Positions 15,612 to 19,975 of a stretch of DNA of 19,975 nt are shown one piece after another; within the stretch, counting starts at the first letter, position 1, and each line of letters starts with the position of its first letter. The translations under genes and the position numbers were made by a program. The stretch comes from Firmicutes bacterium UBA5454 (GTDB taxonomy: Bacteria > Bacillota > Clostridia > Caldicoprobacterales > DTU083): NCBI GenBank assembly GCA_002426555.1, contig DIQU01000047.1:5111-25085 (forward strand), given 5' to 3'. The notes beneath the pieces are model-generated. The model was given only the letters and a program-made list of their open reading frames with translations. It was not told where the DNA came from and did no database searches.

Positions 15612-16341
15612 ATGAAAAAAATACTATGTACCATCAGACAATTGCAATACATGGAATCGTGGGAATTCCGCAAACATCTCCAAATTAGGGCTTGAATGTA
15701 GCTCATGCTCGTCCTGTCGCAATTTTTCGTTTCTTTTTAAATATCCCATATGGAGGTGGGAAATAGATATCCCCCGGGACTGGGAATTTGGGCAGTGGAA
15801 CAGGATAAGACTGTACCCTGTTCAGGTTAACATATTGGTAATAAAATGTGAGGACTGCGGAGAAACATACCGGGCATATCCTTCCTTTGTCATCAAGGGA
15901 ACAACACTAACTCTTTCTGCATTGATTTTTATTGCATTTGTATATGAGTACTCCGGACTTGTGTGGAGAGATATTCCGGAGCAATTCTGCTGTAAGCACG
16001 ACATGATTGCACACAGCACAATATACAAAGCAGTTCATGGTCTTGGGAAAAGCATTGCTGATAGCGACAACAAAATCAGGGATGCTGTCCAAAACCTTTA
16101 TGACAGGTATTTAAAAGAGTCAAACATAGAATTGCTTGCTGCTCCGTGGCCACTTGAAAAATCCCTGTATGAGCATACCAGAAAGCGTGAGGTGGCAATT
16201 CGGTTTCTTTTGTCATCGTTTCTCATTGCATTTTATAGTAGTCGCCTGGATTTTCTCCAGCTCTTTTACTTATACGTCAGATCATATAGATTAGTTCTGT
16301 CAAATACAGATCCACCCGTATGCAATATTTACAAAAAGTAA
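15612..16341 (+). CDS. DUF6431-like zinc-finger transposon protein with frame break at the start
   Basis: The main frame is open from 15616 to the TAA at 16339-16341 and reads as one protein: a cysteine-rich N-terminus (SDNC, ECSSCSSC, then CEDC after ~50 residues), probably a zinc finger, followed by a mostly helical domain. No ATG or GTG occurs in this frame before a TTG at 15835, which would cut the zinc finger in half. An ATG at 15612 leads into A7 (15615-15621); with one A fewer it would join exactly as MKKYYVPSDNC. Either an indel or slippage on the A run is implied. A reading from TTG 15835 gives 168 residues. The name DUF6431 rests on memory of small zinc-finger proteins encoded beside such transposases. 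It probably takes part in DNA binding or regulation for the element. Confidence 0.5.
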
Positions 16342-16463
16342 CATGCACGAGCTAAAAAAAGTGAAACATCAAGAACCCCTTCCAACGTGATATATTAAAA
16401 AACACAGATATTGAAAGAAATTATCATCAATATTTGAAAGAAAACATGTTGGGAGGTGAAAAA

Positions 16464-17375
16464 ATGGCTGTAACGGTTAAAAAGGCAGAGGATTTTAAAA
16501 GTGCGGGTAAAATCCTCTATTTGCCATGCAGTAAACTTGAAGATCATCCACTACATTTTGGATTTTATGCACAGTCGCATCTTGAAGAACTTGTCCGTTC
16601 CATTGAAAAATCGGGGCTTTTAGAACCTATTGTCGTATGCCCCTTAAAGGATGATAGATACCGGATACTCAGCGGACACTATCGGATACGAGCTGTAAGA
16701 AGGCTCAAATGGAAGAAGGTTGCGTGCAGGGTAATGGAATGTGATGAGCATCTCTCTTTTGTAATCTACTGCACATCAAACCTTCTTGTTCGTGGGCTGA
16801 GTGCTATGGAGGAGGCATATATGATTTCAGTTCTTGTCGAAAGGGAGAATTTTACTCTGAATGAAATAGGTGCGATTTGGGGACGCAGCAAGTCGTGGGT
16901 GTCAAGAAGGCTTGGTCTTCTTATCCATCTTGATCCGAAGATTAAAAAGGAGCTTGAGTTTGGCTTCCTAAGCCCCCGCATGGCTCAGGAGCTTTCAAGG
17001 TTGCCCCGGGGCAACGATCAGGAAAGGGTGCTGAAGATTGTCAGAAAGGAGCATATGAACAAGGATGATGCGTCTGAGTTCGTAACATGGTGGCTTGAAG
17101 CCGGCGAGGATGAGCGCAGGATTGTTGAAGCGAAAGGCTTCAATATGGATCCAAAAGGTTTTGAAAATGATGATTCCGGTGTTCTGTCAAGGACAGTGGC
17201 AAAACATTTTACAAAGGCTGGGAACATCTTGGATAGTTTGATTTCAATTATTCAATCCCGGAAGGTTATTGAGTGGTGGCCACAGGATGAGTATTTCTCT
17301 TTCAGAAAAGTGTTTGTGCATCTTGACCGGATTCTTTCTGAACAATTGACATCATACAGGGGTGGAACAGGATGA
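16464..17375 (+). CDS. ParB-like nuclease/CTPase-domain protein of the transposon
   Basis: This is a 303-residue protein with an N-terminal ParB/Srx-fold domain. EELVRSIEKSGLLEPIVV (41-58) and RILSGHYRIRAVRRL (67-81) match the ParB box, where the second is the GxxRxxA nucleotide-binding patch. A helix-turn-helix follows (about 130-152, LNEIGAIWGRSKSWVSRRL), as in the central DNA-binding domain of ParB. The C-terminal ~100 residues are not recognised. The start at ATG 16464 follows GGGAGGTG (16451-16458); an earlier in-frame TTG at 16434 is rejected. Its stop overlaps the transposase start (ATGA). Being coupled to the transposase, it likely binds transposon or target DNA rather than partitioning a chromosome; that role is inferred. 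Confidence 0.78.
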   Translation: MAVTVKKAEDFKSAGKILYLPCSKLEDHPLHFGFYAQSHLEELVRSIEKSGLLEPIVVCPLKDDRYRILSGHYRIRAVRRLKWKKVACRVMECDEHLSFVIYCTSNLLVRGLSAMEEAYMISVLVERENFTLNEIGAIWGRSKSWVSRRLGLLIHLDPKIKKELEFGFLSPRMAQELSRLPRGNDQERVLKIVRKEHMNKDDASEFVTWWLEAGEDERRIVEAKGFNMDPKGFENDDSGVLSRTVAKHFTKAGNILDSLISIIQSRKVIEWWPQDEYFSFRKVFVHLDRILSEQLTSYRGGTG

Positions 17376-19093
17376 GGCGTACATACATTGAAAGGCTTAG
17401 AAAAAAGGAGTTCAGGATGGATATTGTAAACAGGATAAAGGATCTTACTCCAAAGGAACGTTCAATCATGATAGAACGAATTCTACAGGGAAAACACATT
17501 ATTCCCTATGCCAGGGGCGATACCTTGAGCAGAACCACAATATACCGGTGGCTTAGGGAATTCAGAGAAAATGGTGACGCAGGCTCCGTACTGATGAGCA
17601 AAGTCCGATCCGACAGAGGGATATTCAGTGCTCTGACAGATATACAAAAGGAATCTCTGAAAAGATGGCGTTTCGATGGTCCATACAGAACGCTGAGGGA
17701 CTTGAGGGAAGAACTTATGGAGCATAAATTAACATCATCGGATCCAATACCTTCCGAATCAACAATTGGCAGATTTTTAAGGGAACAGGGTCTTTCACGG
17801 TCGGAGCTTCTAAAAGGGATAAAACCGCAGGGGAAAATACGCCTTGCGTTTGAGGCTGAATATCCCATGCAGCTATGGATGGCGGATACAAAAGGGCCGG
17901 ATGTGTATGTTGAGGATCCCGAACACCCTGGTCAATTGGTTGCTGCAAAGCCCATTGTGCTGATTGATGACAATTCCAGATACATTGTGGCGGCATGGTA
18001 TGTCATCGTAGAAAACGAGCAGGCGGTCATAGAACTGTTCTGCCGGGCAATTCTCCTTTATGGAATTCCAGAAATTTTGTTTGTAGACCGTGGCAGTCCT
18101 TACATGGGGAAATGTTTAAAACGTGCCGCAAGCCTGATTGGCTGTAATATCATTCATGCAGCTCGTCAGGATTGTCAGGCAAAAGGAAAAATCGAGAGGG
18201 TGCTGAAGACCTGTCATGAAAGGTTCGAACACGAAATGAAAGCCTCAAAAAAGGGCTGCATTGTTCTTGAAGAATACAATCTGTATCTTGAGGCGTATAT
18301 TGGTCAGGATTACAACCGAAACGTTCATTCGGAAACCCGGCAAATACCCGAAGAAAGATTCTTTTCCTTTCCTGTGAAGTATAGGAGATGGATAAGCCGG
18401 GAGAGCCTTTTAATGATATTCCTTCCGGTTTGTACCTCTAAAGTCAGCAAAGTGGGGCTTGTACGTATCAACACCTTTAAATACCTCGTTAATGATTCAA
18501 CCCTGTGGGGGAAGAGGGTTGAGGTTCGGTGTGGGTACTTTGACAAGAGCAAGGTATTTGTGTGGTACGACGACAGGTATTATGGCGAGGCATATGTCTA
18601 CACGGAGGAAAATGATTTTATCAAAAGGCAGGAGATTACACAAAGGATTGTTACTGTGCCTGAAATATCACTTCCCGACATTAAGAGGGTTCCTCTCTAT
18701 GGACGCCTCGAAAGACAGCTCGCCAAGCATCGTGAGGAAATTGAAGGGATGGATTTGAATGGGCAGCTTTCACATGTCAGACAGAAAAAGAATCGGGTTC
18801 GTTCGGATCTTCTCAGAAAAGAATCCTCAAACACAGTACCTGCGCCGAATAAAAGAGAAGATTTCGAGGTTGATGAATTCATCTATCTTTTGATGAAGCT
18901 TCTGAGGAGACAATTCGCCCCTTCGGAAAGGCTTGCGGTACATACTCTCTGGAGTTCTATCGGACCCATTGATGAAAAACTGGCAAGAAACACGGTAGGG
19001 CAGCTTCTGGGTGAGGAATACCCAACCGAAGATTTAAAAGGCTATCTTGAGGAAATCAGACTGGCTGTAATAACAAACAGAAATCAAAATTGA
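17372..19093 (+). CDS. DDE transposase of the Mu/Tn552/IS481-like (rve) group
   Basis: This is a 573-residue transposase. The N-terminal helix-turn-helix region (about 25-65, SRTTIYRWLREF) and a second HTH-like segment (about 95-140) are end-binding domains. The RNase H-fold catalytic core has D172 (WMADTKGPD), D239 (LFVDRGSPYMG) and E275 (QAKGKIERVLKT), with 35 residues between the second Asp and the Glu, the DD(35)E spacing of retroviral-type transposases. A Mu-type C-terminal beta domain follows (about 380-440), then a charged tail that may contact the ATPase. ATG 17372 overlaps the ParB-like stop. An in-frame ATG at 17417 with a stronger site (AAAAAAGGAG) is a real alternative giving 558 residues. 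All catalytic residues are present. Confidence 0.88.
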   Translation: MRRTYIERLRKKEFRMDIVNRIKDLTPKERSIMIERILQGKHIIPYARGDTLSRTTIYRWLREFRENGDAGSVLMSKVRSDRGIFSALTDIQKESLKRWRFDGPYRTLRDLREELMEHKLTSSDPIPSESTIGRFLREQGLSRSELLKGIKPQGKIRLAFEAEYPMQLWMADTKGPDVYVEDPEHPGQLVAAKPIVLIDDNSRYIVAAWYVIVENEQAVIELFCRAILLYGIPEILFVDRGSPYMGKCLKRAASLIGCNIIHAARQDCQAKGKIERVLKTCHERFEHEMKASKKGCIVLEEYNLYLEAYIGQDYNRNVHSETRQIPEERFFSFPVKYRRWISRESLLMIFLPVCTSKVSKVGLVRINTFKYLVNDSTLWGKRVEVRCGYFDKSKVFVWYDDRYYGEAYVYTEENDFIKRQEITQRIVTVPEISLPDIKRVPLYGRLERQLAKHREEIEGMDLNGQLSHVRQKKNRVRSDLLRKESSNTVPAPNKREDFEVDEFIYLLMKLLRRQFAPSERLAVHTLWSSIGPIDEKLARNTVGQLLGEEYPTEDLKGYLEEIRLAVITNRNQN

Positions 19094-19112
19094 TAGGAAA
19101 GGTGGAAAAAAC

Positions 19113-19955
19113 ATGAGTAACGCAGTAGATGAAATGGTAGCAAACAGATTTCTTGATTACTGGGAATTTGAAACTCTTCCATTCCCAAAAGTCGTAGACC
19201 CCTTTAAAACATTTATGAACAAGCATCATGAAAATGCGCTGTTAAGGCTTACGCAGCTTCTTTACACCAGAGAAATTGGGGTGGTTGTGGGTGAGTCCGG
19301 TTCAGGTAAAAGCACTTTGATAGATATATTTCTCAGTGGACTATCATCTACCCGGTATAAAATCATCCGAATTGAAAACCCTCAGAACAAGCCGAGAGAA
19401 ATGTACAGGGGGATTGCCGCCGCAATGGGTGTAAATACCACATGGTTTGGCGCTGACGCACTTAAAGTTATTGATCTTTTAATCTACTCTTATCTTGAAT
19501 CAAACCGTCCATCATTGGTGATGATTGATGAGGCGCATATTCTAACTCCCTCTATGCTAAATGAGCTCAGGCTTTTAACCAACACTAAGGTTAAAAATGA
19601 ACCATTGATAACCCTGATGCTGTTCGGGCAGCCGTCATTAGCCTCCACACTGAAGCTTCCGGCCATGGTTCCTCTGGCGCAGAGAATCGGTGCATGGATT
19701 ATACTTAAGCCTATGACAGAGGAAGAATCGTTAAGCTACATCGACTGGCATGTCAAAACCGCAGGAAGTGCAAACGGACTTTTCCTTGACGAAACAAAAA
19801 AGGCCATATTCAGACGCTCACAGGGGAATGCAAGACTGATCAATAGGCTTTGCTTGGAATGTCTAAACCAGGGTTGTCTGGATGGCGTAAAAACAATTTC
19901 TGAGGAACTGTTTTCCTATGTGTGTAAAAATCTCGGACCTCACCTGGCTAATTAA
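19113..19955 (+). CDS. TniB/ExeA-like AAA+ ATPase of the transposon
   Basis: This is a 280-residue AAA+ ATPase. Walker A is GESGSGKST (60-68), Walker B is SLVMIDEAH (134-142), and a sensor region LITLMLFGQP lies about 30 residues later. A lid domain with QGNARLINRLC follows, typical of the ExeA/TniB/MuB-like group that selects targets and activates DDE transposases. The first ~45 residues (YWEF..PFPK) match the ExeA-type start. The ATG follows GGAAAGGTGG, 19 bases after the transposase stop, so it is in the same operon. It is complete in this window. Confidence 0.87.
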   Translation: MSNAVDEMVANRFLDYWEFETLPFPKVVDPFKTFMNKHHENALLRLTQLLYTREIGVVVGESGSGKSTLIDIFLSGLSSTRYKIIRIENPQNKPREMYRGIAAAMGVNTTWFGADALKVIDLLIYSYLESNRPSLVMIDEAHILTPSMLNELRLLTNTKVKNEPLITLMLFGQPSLASTLKLPAMVPLAQRIGAWIILKPMTEEESLSYIDWHVKTAGSANGLFLDETKKAIFRRSQGNARLINRLCLECLNQGCLDGVKTISEELFSYVCKNLGPHLAN

Positions 19956-19969
19956 AGGAGTGGATGTTC

Positions 19970-19975
19970 ATGATG
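19970..19975 (+). CDS. Start of the next transposon gene, cut by the window edge
   Basis: AAAGGAG (19954-19960) lies 9 bases before ATGATG at 19970; an in-frame ATG at 19964 is too close to that site. Only the first codons are visible, so the product cannot be read. By analogy with tniA-tniB-tniQ order it could be a TniQ-like or other targeting protein, but this is a guess. Confidence 0.4.

Noticed and set aside
1..19975. CRISPR array, tRNA or rRNA genes
   Set aside because: No regularly spaced repeats and no tRNA-like or rRNA-like sequence were noticed on either strand.

Overview
The window looks like a stretch of a low-to-moderate-GC Gram-positive chromosome, most likely a clostridial (Bacillota) species. 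The reasons are strong GGAGG-type ribosome binding sites on most genes, GTG and TTG starts, a textbook TTGAAA/TATAAT promoter, and a left-edge gene resembling the DUF6550 proteins I associate with clostridial integrative elements. Nothing here is core housekeeping. It is accessory DNA made of three blocks plus remnants.

Block 1 (about 1-8650) starts with a frameshifted secreted or membrane-anchored protein gene on the minus strand. A strong plus-strand promoter then drives a defence-type operon: a small XRE regulator, a SIR2-domain protein, a HerA-type FtsK-like ATPase, an Eco57I-class adenine methyltransferase, and a GIY-YIG (T5orf172)-helicase fusion. SIR2 and HerA overlap by ATGA, and methyltransferase and helicase overlap by TAATG, so both pairs look translationally coupled. 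SIR2-HerA is a known NAD-depleting anti-phage pair. Its joining here to a methylase and nuclease-helicase under one regulator is the best candidate for a composite system. The HerA protein ends in DDDDLPF, matching the C-terminal tip of Gram-positive SSB. The helicase gene is broken at about 7985, where AT-rich foreign DNA (the tail of another gene plus a small membrane protein) is joined, followed by a terminator.

Block 2 (8958-15378, all minus strand) is a catabolic-looking operon of three pairs of paralogues. In transcription order these are two TIM-barrel amidohydrolases (ATGA overlap), two M20 metallopeptidases, and two glucosamine-6-phosphate-isomerase-like (NagB-fold) proteins. In the amidohydrolase and NagB-like pairs one copy keeps the catalytic residues and the other has lost key ones; both M20 copies are intact. 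The substrate is unknown, and no transporter or kinase gene is present. A 136-bp element with 14-bp terminal inverted repeats, probably an IS remnant, lies just after the last gene.

Block 3 (about 15464 to beyond the right edge) is the left part of a transposon. It has two imperfect direct repeats that look like a transposase-binding end, an internal terminator, a zinc-finger (DUF6431-like) gene whose start is out of frame across an A7 run, a ParB-like protein, a DD(35)E transposase and a TniB/ExeA-like AAA+ ATPase. A further gene is just starting at the right edge. Its presumed end lies 85 bp upstream of the block 2 operon.
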